From: Haloarchaeobius sp. FL176
GTDB taxonomy: Archaea; Halobacteriota; Halobacteria; Halobacteriales; Natrialbaceae
Assembly (NCBI RefSeq): GCF_024609245.1
Contig: NZ_JANJYH010000003.1
Span: 372,001-436,000 of the forward strand
Length of the DNA: 64,000 bases
Direction of reading: 5' to 3'
Shown one piece after another: positions 1 to 8,844 of this stretch. Position 1 is the first letter of the stretch; every line of letters starts with the position of its first letter. The translations under genes were made by a program, and so were the position numbers. The notes beneath the pieces are model-generated. The model saw only the letters and a list, made by a program, of their open reading frames with translations. It made no database searches and was not told the DNA's origin.

Positions 1-609
1 CGTGTCGTACTTGTAGGTCGCCTTCTCCGGGTCGATACCGAAGTCCTCCGGCGTCTCCTCCGCCTCGGTGGACTCCTCCTCGCCGGCGTTCTTGAACCGC
101 TCGCGGAACCGGTCGGGGACGTCGAACTCGTCGACGTCGAGCCGCATCGGGCGCGCCTCGGGCGTCGTCGACTCGCGCTTCTCCGTCAGCCGCTCCTGGA
201 GCAGCGGCGGCAGGTCGTCCGCGTCGATGGCATCGAAGCCGAACTGCGCGAGATAGCCCCCCTCGTCGGTGAGTGCGTGCACCCGCCCGAAGCCGGCGTC
301 GCTCGCGTACTCGACCAGTCGCTCGATGATGTGTGCGCCGACGCCCTGGCCCTCCCAGCCGTCGAGGACGCCGATGCTCGTCAGCTCGCAGACGTCCTCG
401 TCGTCGGGGTCGCGCCGACCGCTCTGTGTGCGTTCGCCGTCGCCCGCCACGTGGACGCGAATGCGGCCGAAGCCGGCCTTCGAGCCGGCCTCCTCGTCGA
501 CGGCCACGACGTAATCGCGCGACCGGAACGCCGTGTCGTCGAGTCCCATGGCCTCGATGTGGTCGAGCAACCACACTTCTTCCCTGTTTTTCGCGTCCCG
601 GACGTACAT
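1..609 (-). CDS. GNAT-family N-acetyltransferase, C-terminus beyond window
   Basis: Reading frame open from ATG at 609 to the left edge (203 codons, no stop), so the C-terminus lies outside. The pattern EGQGVGAHII at residues 87-96 is the acetyl-CoA pyrophosphate-binding loop (motif A, Q/R-x-x-G-x-G/A) of GNAT enzymes. It follows the usual beta-strand (LTSIGV) and precedes a helix and a second strand (GRVHALT). The tail after about residue 150 is very acidic. The family transfers an acetyl group from acetyl-CoA to an amine; the acceptor cannot be read from sequence. It is transcribed away from the small membrane-protein operon to its right. Confidence 0.85.
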   Translation of the reverse strand, partial: MYVRDAKNREEVWLLDHIEAMGLDDTAFRSRDYVVAVDEEAGSKAGFGRIRVHVAGDGERTQSGRRDPDDEDVCELTSIGVLDGWEGQGVGAHIIERLVEYASDAGFGRVHALTDEGGYLAQFGFDAIDADDLPPLLQERLTEKRESTTPEARPMRLDVDEFDVPDRFRERFKNAGEEESTEAEETPEDFGIDPEKATYKYDT

Positions 610-687
610 GGCCCAACGTTGCAGGCCGAACGCAATATGAGTTGTCCCGGTTCCGTCTGTCGGTCGCGCCGTCGACCAGCCCGGAGC

Positions 688-1008
688 TCAGCCGCTACGT
701 GGCATCCACAGCCCGTAGAGGATGGCGACCATCCCGACGAGTTCGCTCACCTGACCGACGCTGTTCACGACGGGGACCGGCACGTCGAACAGGACGTAGA
801 GCACGAGCGTCACGAGCGCCGGCACGCCGACCACGAGGACGAAGCCGGCGGCCACGAACAGCATCGGCCGGCTCCGGTTTCGCCGATAGCCGCGGTAGGC
901 GATGTAGCTGATAGCCAGCCCGAGCAGCACCGTGAGAATCTCGCTGAGCTGCCGGGCGAAGCTGAGCGTTTCCATGTCGAACGACTGGAGTGGGGGTTCG
1001 AGCATCAT
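688..1008 (-). CDS. Small membrane protein, coupled to upstream HTH regulator
   Basis: A 106-residue protein with about three hydrophobic segments (near residues 22-40, 50-75 and 88-100) and short charged loops rich in Arg. Its ATG at 1008 overlaps the TGA stop of the HTH gene (TGATG), and a GGAG element lies just upstream, so translation is probably coupled. An in-frame GTG one codon earlier (1011) is an alternative start. Small HTH gene plus three-TM protein pairs recur in haloarchaea and may be a regulator and its membrane partner, but I do not know the function. Nothing catalytic is visible. Confidence 0.7.
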   Translation of the reverse strand: MMLEPPLQSFDMETLSFARQLSEILTVLLGLAISYIAYRGYRRNRSRPMLFVAAGFVLVVGVPALVTLVLYVLFDVPVPVVNSVGQVSELVGMVAILYGLWMPRSG

Positions 1009-1349
1009 CACATCTCCTCTACGAGCCGCGTGAACCGGTCCGCCATGCGCTCGCGACGCGTGATCGTGACCTCGAAGCCGTCGTCGGTGAGGTCGAGTTC
1101 GACGCCGTCGAGCTGGGCGCGGTAGACGCTGTAGTTCTTCCCGTCGGTGACCACCTGCACCTCCTCGGCGACGAGGTCGGCTGCTTGGAGTCGCTCGAGC
1201 CGCCGGTACACCGTCGGCTCCGAGCTCCCGGTCCGCTCGCTGAGTGCCGCCGCCGGGAGTGGCTCCTCCCTCGTCTCCACCAGTATCTGTCGGGCGCAGT
1301 CGTCGGCGAGCAGGTCCGTGAGGGTGTCGACGTCTGGCGGGTCAGCCAC
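1008..1349 (-). CDS. Winged-helix DNA-binding protein (ArsR/TrmB-like)
   Basis: A 113-residue protein read from a GTG at 1349. The frame stays open upstream to 1601, but that part has no typical coding character, and MADPPDVDTLTDLL is a sensible N-terminus. Residues about 20-60 form a winged helix-turn-helix (LPAAALSERTG, then SEPTVYRRLERLQAADL), followed by a beta-wing with VVTDGKNYSVYRA and a short C-terminal helix. This is the layout of small haloarchaeal ArsR/TrmB-like repressors. It is the first gene of a two-gene unit with the membrane protein at 688-1008. Target and effector are unknown. Confidence 0.75.
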   Translation of the reverse strand: MADPPDVDTLTDLLADDCARQILVETREEPLPAAALSERTGSSEPTVYRRLERLQAADLVAEEVQVVTDGKNYSVYRAQLDGVELDLTDDGFEVTITRRERMADRFTRLVEEM

Positions 1350-1473
1350 GGCGGATATGTCATCTCCACAGACGATGATAACTGTTCGGCCACCCTGCAC
1401 GTTTCGGCTGGCTTCAACCGCTGAAGTCAGCCGTGCGGGAAGATGTGCCTCCTTCGCATCGCTCCAGACACAG

Positions 1474-1905
1474 ATGACACGCTCGACGCAACCGCTCGCG
1501 ACGCGAATCGGACGAGTACTCCTCGGCAGCCTCGCCGTGCTGGTGACCGCGCCCACGGGTATCGGGGTGACCCTCGGCGGCTGGCTCGCCGGCCGCGGCA
1601 CGACCGACGCCGTTCGCGGTGCGGTCGCCGGCGGCGTCGCCGGCCTCCTCGGCTCCCTGCCGTGGGCCGCGCTGGTCTACCTCGCCAGCGCGGGCGCCTT
1701 CGCCCCCGTCGGCTACCACGAGGGCGGCGTCCACATCGGCATCAACACGATGGCTCCCGGCGCGCTGGCGCTCTGGCAGGAACTCGGCATCGCCGCCCTC
1801 GTGGGCGGCATCTTCGTCGGCTTCGCGGTCGTCGGAGGGGTCGTGGCCGGGAGCTCCACCACGCTGCTGGCCGAGCTGCGGGCCGACCGCTCGCCGGCGA
1901 GCTGA
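1474..1905 (+). CDS. Small membrane protein, DUF5518-like
   Basis: A 143-residue protein starting at ATG 1474. It is almost entirely hydrophobic and Gly/Ala-rich, with about four membrane segments: VLLGSLAVLVTAPTGIGVTL, a Gly-rich pair around residues 45-75, and a C-terminal pair ending in GIFVGFAVVGGVV. The Gly-zipper-like AVAGGVAGLLGSLPW run resembles the small haloarchaeal DUF5518 membrane proteins as I remember them; this is a resemblance, not a search result. The long loop between TM2 and TM3 carries HEGGVHIG. No function is known. It is divergent from the HTH operon, with about 125 bases between the starts. Confidence 0.7.
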   Translation: MTRSTQPLATRIGRVLLGSLAVLVTAPTGIGVTLGGWLAGRGTTDAVRGAVAGGVAGLLGSLPWAALVYLASAGAFAPVGYHEGGVHIGINTMAPGALALWQELGIAALVGGIFVGFAVVGGVVAGSSTTLLAELRADRSPAS

Positions 1906-1950
1906 GCCGACGACGGAAAGCCCTTCACGCGTCGCCACGCAGTCTCGCTC

Positions 1951-2817
1951 ATGGGACTGTTCGACCGCGTCCGCGGCCTCTTCGGCGGCGACGACGCCGA
2001 GCCGGAGCCAGCGACCGGCCACGACGACGCCGAGGTCGCCCCGGAGCCGACGACCGACCCCGCTGATCGGGGGCGTAGCGGCGTCAACGAGGCCGCAGAC
2101 GGCGAGAAGAGCGGCAGCCACGGTAGCCACTGGGACACCGTGACGACCGGCCAGATGGACGTCATCAGCACCATCCGGGGCGCGGTCGAGTCCGGGATGC
2201 CGACCGAGTGGCGCACCGACGACGGCGAGACGGTCGTCGGCTACCGCGCCGGCGCCGGCCCCATCTCCACGCTGGTCGTCACCGACCCGGGCGGCGAGCT
2301 GTGGACCGCCTACCCCGTCGCCGAAGGCATCACGCACGAACTCGCCGTCGAGACGGTCGTCCCCTGGGCCAACGGCGTGGAGGCGCAGCTGACCGGCGCG
2401 CTCGGCGACTCGACCGTCTCGGTGTTCGCGACGAACTACGTCGCCATCGACGAGCGCATCGAAGGGACCCGACAGGTCGAACTCGCGGCGCTCTGTTACG
2501 ACCTCAACCCGGCCGACGACGAGACCCTCACCGTCGACGACGAACACGAGTTCTCCACGGCGGGCATGGCCGGCTTCGTCCCGTTCGACGGTGGCGACGC
2601 CGACGACTACGTGTTCCAGACCCGCATCGAGTCGGTGAAGCAGGTCGAGTTCGGTGACGCGACCATCTACCGCTGTCGCGCCCCGCTGTTCCGCGACGCC
2701 CACGGGAACGACTACGAGATCTCCGTCTACGCCGCCGAGCACGCCTGCGACGGCTACGTGCCCGAGGCCGGCGACGACGTCGAGGGCGTGTTCTGGCTGC
2801 AGGGCTGGCTGTCCTGA
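1951..2817 (+). CDS. Conserved-looking soluble protein of unknown function
   Basis: A 288-residue acidic protein, ATG 1951. An amphipathic N-terminus (MGLFDRVRGLFGG) could associate with the membrane surface. It is followed by a disordered Asp/Glu/Pro stretch to about residue 45. The body looks mostly beta: a repeated strand pattern such as ETVVGYRAGAGPISTLVV, then GGELWTAYPVAEGI. I recognise no family. A Cys near residue 178 (ALCYDL) and two more (YRCRAPL, HACDGY) do not form an obvious metal site. It lies 45 bases after the DUF5518-like gene on the same strand and may share its transcript. Confidence 0.7.
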   Translation: MGLFDRVRGLFGGDDAEPEPATGHDDAEVAPEPTTDPADRGRSGVNEAADGEKSGSHGSHWDTVTTGQMDVISTIRGAVESGMPTEWRTDDGETVVGYRAGAGPISTLVVTDPGGELWTAYPVAEGITHELAVETVVPWANGVEAQLTGALGDSTVSVFATNYVAIDERIEGTRQVELAALCYDLNPADDETLTVDDEHEFSTAGMAGFVPFDGGDADDYVFQTRIESVKQVEFGDATIYRCRAPLFRDAHGNDYEISVYAAEHACDGYVPEAGDDVEGVFWLQGWLS

Positions 2818-2825
2818 CCCCTGAA

Positions 2826-2844
2826 GTTTACGACTTTTGTAAAC
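2826..2844. terminator. Short inverted repeat between 1951-2817 and folCP
   Basis: GTTTAC (2826-2831) and GTAAAC (2839-2844) are perfect complements around a 7-base loop containing TTTT, nine bases past the upstream stop codon. It could be an mRNA 3'-end hairpin or a protein site. The stem is short, so support is weak. Confidence 0.3.
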
Positions 2845-2932
2845 CCCTGTTCGCGTTGTCGTCCTCACCAGCGAGTCCAACGACTGCGCGAACGACCACC
2901 AGTCACGAACGACACGAATCCGGACTCCGACA

Positions 2933-2941
2933 CGCTAAAGC
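2933..2941 (+). promoter_or_regulatory. TATA-like box for folCP
   Basis: CGCTAAAGC lies 23-31 bases before the ATG at 2964, the distance expected for a leaderless haloarchaeal transcript. It supports 2964 over earlier in-frame starts. Confidence 0.45.
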
Positions 2942-2963
2942 GCCCACCGAGGAATGCTCGCGT

Positions 2964-5438
2964 ATGCAGTATCACGAGGCGGCGAGCCTGCTGTTCGACC
3001 TCCGTCGCTACGGTGCGAAACCGGGGACGGAGTCGACGGCGGACCTCCTCGCGACCGTCGGCGACCCCCACGAGAACCTGGCCTGCGTGCAGGTTGCGGG
3101 GTCGAACGGCAAGGGCAGCACGAGCCGGATGGTGGAGTCGGTGCTGCGGGAGGCGGGACTGACGGTGGGGCTGTACACGTCGCCGCATTTCGAGGACGTC
3201 CGCGAGCGCATCCGGGTTGACGGGCGGACGGTCCCGCGCTCGGCGATGTGCGAGTTCGTGGAGACCATCGAGCCGCACGTGGTCGAGCGGGCGGCCGACG
3301 GGGAGTCGCCGACGTTCTTCGAGGCGATGACGGCGATGGCCTGCTGGCACTTCGACCGTGAGGACGTGGACGTTGCGGTGCTGGAGGTCGGCATCGGCGG
3401 GAAGCTGGACGCGACGAGCGTCGTCGACCCCATCGCGAGCGCGGTGACGAACGTCTCGCTGGAGCACACGCAGCTGCTCGGCGACACGGTCGAGGAGATC
3501 GCGACGGACAAGGCCCACGTCGCACCGGCAGACCGGCCGCTCGTCACGGGCGCGACCGGGGACGCACTGGTGGCGGTTCGTGAGCAGGCGGGGGCGGTGC
3601 TCACCGTCGGCGGCGACGACGCGGCCGTGCGGACGAGCTACGACGGCCGCGAGAACCACGTCGAGGCGGGGGTCTCCATCGCGGGCGAGGATGGTGACGG
3701 CACGGAGTGGCGGGTCGAGACGCGCGTCCCGACGCTGGGCGCGCACCAGGCGACGAACGCGGGCATCGCCTGCGCCCTGGCCCGACAGGCCGGCGACGTG
3801 GCTGGGGTGGCCGTCGACGAGTCGACGCTGGCCCGCGGGCTCCGGAACGCACACTGGCCGGGGCGGTTCGAGGTGCTGGACGACGACCCGGTGACGGTGC
3901 TGGACGGCGCGCACAACCCGGCTGCCTGCGAGCGCGCCGGTGAGACACTCGCGGAGTTCGACTACGACGAGCTACACGTCGTCTTCGGCGCGATGCACGA
4001 CAAGGCCCACCGCGAGATGGCGGCCGGGCTGCCGGACCCGAGCGCCGTCTACACGTGCGAGCCGGACCTCCAGCGCGCCGAGGATGACACCGTGCTCGCG
4101 CGGGTGTTCGCGGATGCAGGCGTCGACGACCCACAGCCCTGCGGCGCGGTGGATTCGGCGCTCGACCGGGCGCTCGACGCCGCCGGCCCGGACGACTGCG
4201 TGCTCGTGACGGGCTCGCTGTTCACCGTCGCGGAGGCCCGCACGCGCTGGACCCGGGTGCAGGTCCCCACGATGGTCCGCGACGTCGACGACGCGACCGA
4301 GGTGCTGACCGAGGCCGCCGTCACCGACGACGAGGTTCGGGAGCTGCGTGCCGACGGCGTGCACCGCGTGCTCCGGACGCGGCTCCAGGGGAGACAGGCG
4401 ACGAAGATCCGTGACTCACTGCTGACCCACGGCGGTCAGTGCGGCGTCTCGGGACTCGAAACCGAAGGCGAGCGTCTCGACGTGGTGCTCATGGGTACAC
4501 TCGCGGAGTTCGAGGCAGTCGCGGCCGACATCGCGGACGGCCCGGACGGGCTCGCGCAGTTCGCCCGCGAACTCCGCGAGACGCTGGACCTCGACGCCGG
4601 CGGGACCGACGACGCCGAGTACCCCTGGACGGACGGCACCGCCGTCATGGGCATCCTGAACGTCACGCCGGACTCGTTCCACGACGGCGGCGAGTACGAC
4701 GCCGTCGCGGACGCACTGGAACGGGCGCGGGAGATGGTCGACGCCGGCGTGGACATCGTCGACATCGGCGGCGAGTCGACGCGGCCCGGCGCGGACCCAG
4801 TCTCCATCGAACAGGAGCGCGACCGCGTCGTCCCCGTCATCGAGGCCATCCGCGACGCCGGTATCGACGTGCCGATCTCGGTCGATACGCGCCGCGCCGA
4901 CGTCGCCCGGGCCGCGCTCGACGCCGGCGCGGACATCTGCAACGACGTCTCGGGGCTCGGCGACCCCGAGATGCGCTTCGTCGCCGCAGAGTACGACGCT
5001 CCGCTGGTCGTCATGCACAGCATCGACACGCCCGTCGACCCCGAGAACGACATCGCATACGACGACGTGGTCACGGACGTGCTCGACCAGCTCCGCGAGC
5101 GTGTACTGCTGGCCGAGAAGGCCGGCCTCGACCGCGAGCAGATCGTCGTCGACCCCGGCCTGGGCTTCGGCAAGACAGCCGCCGAGTCGTTCGAACTGCT
5201 CGACCGCATCGAGGAGTTCGACGCGCTCGGCTGCCCCGTCCTCGTCGGTCACTCCCACAAGTCGATGTTCGGGGCCATCGGCCGCGAAGACGGCGAGCGG
5301 CTCCCGGCGACCGTCGCCGGCACCGCCATCGCGACGGACCGCGGCGCGGACGTCATCCGGGTACACGACGTCCGAGAGAACGTCGACGCGGTCCGGGTCG
5401 CCGAGGGGACTCGGGACCCGGAGACGCTCGATAGCTGA
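2964..5438 (+). CDS. folCP: Folylpolyglutamate/dihydrofolate synthase - dihydropteroate synthase fusion
   Basis: An 824-residue fusion enzyme of folate synthesis. Residues 1-420 are FolC: the P-loop VAGSNGKGST lies at 44-53, followed by the ligase motif LYTSPHFEDVRERIRV and DGAHNPAA. Residues 560-815 are dihydropteroate synthase: GILNVTPDSFHDGGEY from 563, SVDTRRADV, NDVSG, GLGFGKT and GHSHKSMFG. Between them, about 420-555, sits a linker domain. In Halobacterium and Haloarcula this FolC-linker-FolP protein is known to complement loss of dihydrofolate reductase, and the reductase activity was linked to the homologous segment in Helicobacter FolP. Transcribed convergently with the glycosyltransferase (3-base gap). 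Confidence 0.95.
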   Translation: MQYHEAASLLFDLRRYGAKPGTESTADLLATVGDPHENLACVQVAGSNGKGSTSRMVESVLREAGLTVGLYTSPHFEDVRERIRVDGRTVPRSAMCEFVETIEPHVVERAADGESPTFFEAMTAMACWHFDREDVDVAVLEVGIGGKLDATSVVDPIASAVTNVSLEHTQLLGDTVEEIATDKAHVAPADRPLVTGATGDALVAVREQAGAVLTVGGDDAAVRTSYDGRENHVEAGVSIAGEDGDGTEWRVETRVPTLGAHQATNAGIACALARQAGDVAGVAVDESTLARGLRNAHWPGRFEVLDDDPVTVLDGAHNPAACERAGETLAEFDYDELHVVFGAMHDKAHREMAAGLPDPSAVYTCEPDLQRAEDDTVLARVFADAGVDDPQPCGAVDSALDRALDAAGPDDCVLVTGSLFTVAEARTRWTRVQVPTMVRDVDDATEVLTEAAVTDDEVRELRADGVHRVLRTRLQGRQATKIRDSLLTHGGQCGVSGLETEGERLDVVLMGTLAEFEAVAADIADGPDGLAQFARELRETLDLDAGGTDDAEYPWTDGTAVMGILNVTPDSFHDGGEYDAVADALERAREMVDAGVDIVDIGGESTRPGADPVSIEQERDRVVPVIEAIRDAGIDVPISVDTRRADVARAALDAGADICNDVSGLGDPEMRFVAAEYDAPLVVMHSIDTPVDPENDIAYDDVVTDVLDQLRERVLLAEKAGLDREQIVVDPGLGFGKTAAESFELLDRIEEFDALGCPVLVGHSHKSMFGAIGREDGERLPATVAGTAIATDRGADVIRVHDVRENVDAVRVAEGTRDPETLDS

Positions 5439-5441
5439 CGG

Positions 5442-6512
5442 TCAGAACAGCCCTACTGACTCCATCTCCTCACGGTAGCACTGCAGGTAACGTTCGAGTA
5501 TCTCTCGCCTGTCGAACTCGGCGAACCGGTCGTCGACGGCCAGACGCTCCATCCCGGCCGCCTCGCTGATAGCGGCGGCGAGCTCCTGCTCGCTCGTGGT
5601 GCGGAAGCCGCGGTCGAACTCGGCGTCGCGCCGGACGAGCAGCTCGTGCGCCGACGAGTCGGCGTGATACTCCACGATGCCGATGCAGCCACACGCCAGC
5701 GCCCACAGCAGCTCGGTGGCAAAGAGGCACTCGCGGGCGGTCTGGGCGAACACGTGTGCACCGCGGTACACCGCGACCCGCTGCTCGCGGTCGCACTCGC
5801 CCAGCCACGTGATGCGGTCGTCGATGCGCAGGTCCCGCGCCTGCTGCTCGTACGCCGCCCGTTCCGGCCCGTCGCCGATGACGACCGCCGACCAGTCCAC
5901 CTGTCGCAGCTCCGCGAGCGCGAGCAGCACCGACTCCAGGTTCGCCCCCTCGTCCAAGCGACGGGCGTACACCACGTCGGCCACCTCGCGCGGTTCGACC
6001 GACTGGAGCAGGTCGAAGTCGATGCTGTTCGGGATCACGTCGACCGCGTCCTCGCTCGCGCCGTGCTCCCACACGTGCGTCTGGACCATCTCCGACGGCG
6101 TAATCACCCGGTCGGACTTCTTCAGCGCCTTCCGGTGGGCCCGCCCGTACTCGTCGCAGTCGCCGTACCAGTCCGTGACGAGCGGTGCCCTCGCGACCCG
6201 CGCGGCCTTCTTCGCCGCCGACACCTGCTTCGGCGGCCGTCCCGCGGCGTGGACGACCTCCGCCCCGAACTTGCGGACCGCCATCGGGAGCGCGTACCGG
6301 AACGTCCGCTCGGACTCGCACTCGTCGACCAGCCCGCGATAGACGACGTCCTCGTGCTCCCACTCGGCCATATCGCCGGTCCACCACTTCGCACAGAACA
6401 CGCAGACGTCGTGCCCGCGGGCCGCGAGGTCCTCCGCGAGCCCCTTCAGCCGCCGGTTCGCCTCGCTGTCGACGTGGAGTGCCGTCTCCAGCGCGACGAA
6501 CGCGACACGCAT
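5442..6512 (-). CDS. Glycosyltransferase, GT-B fold, family 4-like
   Basis: A 356-residue cytosolic enzyme, ATG 6512. The N-terminal Rossmann domain opens with VAFVALETALHVDSEANRRL and contains RGHDVCVFC. The C-terminal nucleotide-sugar domain has VIGDGPERAAYEQQARDL, DRITWLGEC and the conserved helix ARECLFATELLWALACGC, where GT4 enzymes bind the donor. The usual E-x7-E catalytic pattern is only partly kept here. The family transfers a sugar from a nucleotide-sugar to a lipid, protein or glycan; the substrate is unknown. It is a single gene with its own TATA box, divergent from the acyl-CoA synthetase. Confidence 0.85.
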   Translation of the reverse strand: MRVAFVALETALHVDSEANRRLKGLAEDLAARGHDVCVFCAKWWTGDMAEWEHEDVVYRGLVDECESERTFRYALPMAVRKFGAEVVHAAGRPPKQVSAAKKAARVARAPLVTDWYGDCDEYGRAHRKALKKSDRVITPSEMVQTHVWEHGASEDAVDVIPNSIDFDLLQSVEPREVADVVYARRLDEGANLESVLLALAELRQVDWSAVVIGDGPERAAYEQQARDLRIDDRITWLGECDREQRVAVYRGAHVFAQTARECLFATELLWALACGCIGIVEYHADSSAHELLVRRDAEFDRGFRTTSEQELAAAISEAAGMERLAVDDRFAEFDRREILERYLQCYREEMESVGLF

Positions 6513-6540
6513 CGTCTATGCGAAGTAGGCATCCGGTTCG

Positions 6541-6550
6541 GTAATAAAGA
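6541..6550 (-). promoter_or_regulatory. TATA box for the glycosyltransferase
   Basis: On the minus strand TCTTTATTAC, 29-38 bases before the ATG at 6512. The AT-rich run stands out from its GC-rich surroundings. Confidence 0.5.
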
Positions 6551-6737
6551 CCCCGGCTCTCGTGCGATGACTGGGTTCGTCTCGCTTGGCGGTGATGTGG
6601 CTCGGGCAGTCGATTGCCCCGAGTGCTTGAACGGACACCAGTCACAACCCCGGCACTCGCCGCGACTCTCCCCGACAGAAACCGCACGAACGTTGAGGGC
6701 AATTTCTATCACCCGTCCCCGAAAAGCACCACACGAC

Positions 6738-8741
6738 ATGGAATCACTGGAAGATGTATCCGAGGTCGCGTACGAACCCTCACAGGAGTTCGTCGAGTCG
6801 ACGAACGTCTGGCAGTTCATGCAAGAGTACGACATCGGTGACTACGACGAGCTCATCGAGCGGACGACCACGGAGGTCGAGGGCGTCGCGGAGTCGGGCG
6901 TCGACTGGTTCTGGGACGAGCTCGTGGACTATCTTGGCATCGAGTTCTACGAGGACTACGACACGGTGCGCGACGACAGCGACGGACCGCAGTTCACGGA
7001 CTGGTACCCCGGGGGAGAGCTCAACCTCGCGCACAACGTCGTCGACCGCCACGCGGCCGCCGACAGCGAGACTCGGAACAAGGTCGCGACCATCTGGGAG
7101 GGCGAGGACGGCGAGGTCCGGGAGATCACCTACCACGAGCTGGCCAGACAGTCCAATCAGGTCGCGAACTATCTGGAGTCGGTGGGTGTCGGGACGGGCG
7201 ACACCGTCGGACTCTACATGCCGATGGTGCCGGAGGTCGTCTCCATCCTCTACGGCTGCTTCAAGGTGGGCGCCATCGCGGTGCCCATCTTCTCCGGGTT
7301 CGGCGTGGACGCGACGGCGACGCGCATCTCCGACTCCGAGTGCTCGGTGCTCTTTACGGGCGACGGATTCTACCGCCGCGGCGGCGAGGTCCGGCTGAAG
7401 GGCGCGGCCGACGACGCCATCGACGAGGCCGGCCACGTCGAGCACACCGTCGTCTACGAGCGCCTCGGCCTCGTCGAGAGCGAGGAGGAGGCCATCGAGT
7501 GGACCAACCGCGACGAGACGTGGGCGGACGCCATCGGGAACCAGTCCGACGACTACGACTCGAAGTCGCTGGACTCCTCGCAGGAGTCGATGCTGCTGTA
7601 CTCCTCGGGGACGACGGGCAAGCCGAAGGGTATCGTCCACACCCACGCCGGCGTCCAGCTCCAGTGCGCGAAGGAGCTGTACTTCGGCTTCGACCTCAAG
7701 CCCTCGGACCGCTTCTTCTGGGTGAGCGACATCGGCTGGATGATGGGACCGTGGACGCTCATCGGCAACCACACGTTCGGCAACACCATCTTCATGTACG
7801 AGGGCGCGCCGGACCACCCCGAGCCCGACCGCTTCTGGGAGATGATCGACCGCCACGGGCTCACCCAGTTCGGCATCTCGCCGACGGCCATCCGCGCGCT
7901 GCGCAAGCACGGCGACGAGTGGGTCGCAAAGCACGACCTCTCCAGCCTGCGTCTCCTCGGCTCGACCGGCGAGCCGTGGGACCCCGAGTCCTGGCAGTGG
8001 TTCCTGGAGACGGTCGGCGGCGGTGAAGCGCCCATCATCAACATCTCCGGCGGCACGGAGATCTGTGGCTGCTTCCTCATGCCGATGCCAATCAACGACC
8101 TGAAGCCCTGCACGCTGGGCGGCCCCGGCCTCGGGATGGACATCGACATCGTCGACGCCAACGGCGAGTCGATCATGGACACCAACGAGCGCGGCTTCCT
8201 CGTCGCGCGTGACTCCTGCCCGAGCATGACCAGGAGCCTCTGGTCGGGCGACGAGCGCTACCTCGACGAGTACTGGTCCTCCTGGGACGACCTCTGGGAC
8301 CACGGTGACTGGGCCCAGAAAGACGAGGACGGCTTCTGGTTCCTCCACGGCCGCGCCGACGACGCGCTCAACGTGGCGGGCCGGAAGGTCGGTCCCGCCG
8401 AGGTCGAGGGCGCGCTGATGGACCACGACGCGGTGAACCAGGCCGCCGCCGTCGGTGCCCCCGACGACACCACCGGCACCGCGGTCGTCACCTACGTCAT
8501 CCTCGAGGAAGGCTACGAGGAGACCGACGAGCTCCGCGACGACCTCCGGGCACAGGTCGGCGAGGAGCTCGGCAAGCCGTTCCGCCCGCGTGAAGTGCTG
8601 TTCGTCGACGAGTTCCCGAAGACCCAGTCGGGGAAGATCATCCGCCGCGCCATCGAGGCGACCTACCAGGGCGAGGACCTCGGCGACATGAGCAGCATCG
8701 AGAACCCCGAGGCGCTGGAGCACCTCGAGGACGCGCGGTAA
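6738..8741 (+). CDS. AMP-forming acyl-CoA synthetase, not a strict acetyl-CoA synthetase
   Basis: A 667-residue ANL-superfamily ligase, ATG 6738 with a TATA-like AATTTCTATC at 6701. It carries an N-terminal ACS cap, the P-loop LLYSSGTTGKPKGIVHTH, GSTGEPW, the A8 hinge FLHGRADDALNVAGRKVG and the catalytic Lys in KTQSGKIIRR. The family adenylates a carboxylic acid and transfers it to CoA. In true acetyl-CoA synthetases the acyl pocket is closed by the second Trp of WWQTET. Here the aligned segment is SGGTEI (residues 437-442), so that Trp is Gly438. Trp-to-Gly exchange at this site is known to admit longer acyl chains, so a longer or branched substrate is likely. Compare the Acs at 61326-63314. 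Confidence 0.88.
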   Translation: MESLEDVSEVAYEPSQEFVESTNVWQFMQEYDIGDYDELIERTTTEVEGVAESGVDWFWDELVDYLGIEFYEDYDTVRDDSDGPQFTDWYPGGELNLAHNVVDRHAAADSETRNKVATIWEGEDGEVREITYHELARQSNQVANYLESVGVGTGDTVGLYMPMVPEVVSILYGCFKVGAIAVPIFSGFGVDATATRISDSECSVLFTGDGFYRRGGEVRLKGAADDAIDEAGHVEHTVVYERLGLVESEEEAIEWTNRDETWADAIGNQSDDYDSKSLDSSQESMLLYSSGTTGKPKGIVHTHAGVQLQCAKELYFGFDLKPSDRFFWVSDIGWMMGPWTLIGNHTFGNTIFMYEGAPDHPEPDRFWEMIDRHGLTQFGISPTAIRALRKHGDEWVAKHDLSSLRLLGSTGEPWDPESWQWFLETVGGGEAPIINISGGTEICGCFLMPMPINDLKPCTLGGPGLGMDIDIVDANGESIMDTNERGFLVARDSCPSMTRSLWSGDERYLDEYWSSWDDLWDHGDWAQKDEDGFWFLHGRADDALNVAGRKVGPAEVEGALMDHDAVNQAAAVGAPDDTTGTAVVTYVILEEGYEETDELRDDLRAQVGEELGKPFRPREVLFVDEFPKTQSGKIIRRAIEATYQGEDLGDMSSIENPEALEHLEDAR

Positions 8742-8844
8742 GAGCGGCCCGGAACGGCGACCTCCCGTTCACTGTTCGACCGATGCGGTCGTTTTCACCT
8801 GCGGTGACGTATCTCTCTGAGTGACAGAAACGCCCACTCCCGCG

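Noticed and set aside
2818-2963. In-frame extension of folCP upstream to 2856.
   Set aside because: A TATA-like box at 2933-2941 and the conserved FolC N-terminus MQYHEAASLLFDLRRYG point to ATG 2964.
6601-6623. CTCGGG and CCCGAG around a 10-base loop upstream of the acyl-CoA synthetase, a possible operator.
   Set aside because: One extra C breaks the longer pairing, and it lies over 110 bases from the start codon.
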